From assembly GCA_037447655.1 (NCBI GenBank), contig JBBHKE010001455.1, positions 137,868-201,867 on the forward strand: a stretch of 64,000 nucleotides of DNA, written 5' to 3'. This stretch comes from Zygnema cylindricum (lineage: Eukaryota; Streptophyta; Zygnematophyceae; Zygnematales; Zygnemataceae). The notes beneath the pieces were generated by a model that did no database searches, was not told the DNA's origin, and was given only the letters and a program-made list of their open reading frames with translations. Position 1 is the first letter of the stretch, and every line of letters starts with the position of its first letter. Shown here piece after piece: positions 63,450-64,000 of this stretch. The position numbers and the translations under genes are program-made.

Positions 63450-64000
63450 GTAAGCCTGAAATGTCGTGCCTTTGGAATTACTGCTCAGAGCTTTATTTAA
63501 GAACCTCAGTTCAGTCGTACGGTTTTTTCCTCTGTTGACTGCTGGCTGACTGTGAGATGTTTCCTCTCACGACTGTATTTAAAAAGGACAGATGTCAAGT
63601 CGCCTATGGCCTTCTAAGTTCTAGTTGTACTGTCTTTCTCTTGTGCTGTTGTATGCATGCACTTATCCAAATGCGGAACCAGTGGACCCATATTTGATAT
63701 TCTTGGTTGGTTGTAAGCAGAGCTGGTCCAAAGCCTGTCAACATTTGTGTGTAGCACATGCAGTCTTTTATATGCAGCCACATTATGTGAACAACTTGCT
63801 TAATATTGACTTAAAAGCAAATGTCTTTGAACTAATCAAACTCCATCTAAATCTTCTGTATATTTTCTATCTTTCCAGACGTGTCTGACAAGGGCCATGA
63901 TTTGGGAAAGTACAGGTTCTTGTCATGGGATTACTTGCCGTATTTCCCTTTACTCCTCCGACTCTGGCATCGCGTGGCTTTCGATGGTGTTTCTTAGCGA

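Noticed and set aside
1-64000. CRISPR arrays, bacterial operons, ribosome-binding sites or riboswitches.
   Set aside because: Spliced genes and eukaryotic families show nuclear DNA; no regular repeat-spacer array or bacterial signal was seen.

Overview
The window looks like nuclear DNA of a green plant. Genes are split by many GT-AG introns, and the families present are plant-like: a Dicer-like protein with a plant-style DExH helicase, a long coiled-coil guanylate-binding protein whose C-terminal tail resembles plant GBPL proteins, and Ty1/copia retrotransposons. A streptophyte alga or early-diverging land plant fits best, but the sequence alone does not fix the species.

Layout. From 0.5 to about 12.3 kb the minus strand carries the N-terminal half of a Dicer-like (DCL) gene: 13 exons with matching phases, covering the helicase and the DUF283 dimerisation domain. 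PAZ and RNase III would lie beyond the left edge. From 13.6 to 19.8 kb a complete SEC23-type COPII coat gene runs on the plus strand, head to head with DCL. From 22.6 to 26.2 kb lies a two-exon minus-strand gene for an unrecognised acidic coiled-coil protein. It shares a 0.76 kb divergent promoter with a 15-exon GBP-family GTPase gene at 27.0-36.5 kb. From 36.5 to 59.0 kb the DNA is mostly mobile: two hAT-like MITEs, a complete but decayed 10.9 kb copia element (target duplication GTACC) with further LTRs nested in its leader, TA-flanked MITEs, and a second 6.4 kb copia element (target duplication AAACG). From 59 to 62 kb there is AT-rich DNA with a 20-bp CG-rich minisatellite. The first exons of a small unidentified gene begin at 62.1 kb.

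Main discovery. One DCL intron holds a large inverted repeat (about 8.00-8.91 kb, arms of 400-490 bp, 11-nt loop) built from copies of the neighbouring DCL exon. In the DCL transcript one arm is antisense to the genuine exon and shares a 19-nt perfect match with it. Dicer could therefore process a hairpin from its own pre-mRNA, giving a possible feedback loop comparable in principle to Arabidopsis miR838 in a DCL1 intron, but with a different origin.

Second theme. The copia LTRs carry an antisense tRNA-like module with A-box-like and B-box-like blocks. They use a primer site matching the anticodon arm of initiator tRNA-Met (half-tRNA priming), and their gag reading frame appears to start in the LTR and read through that primer site.
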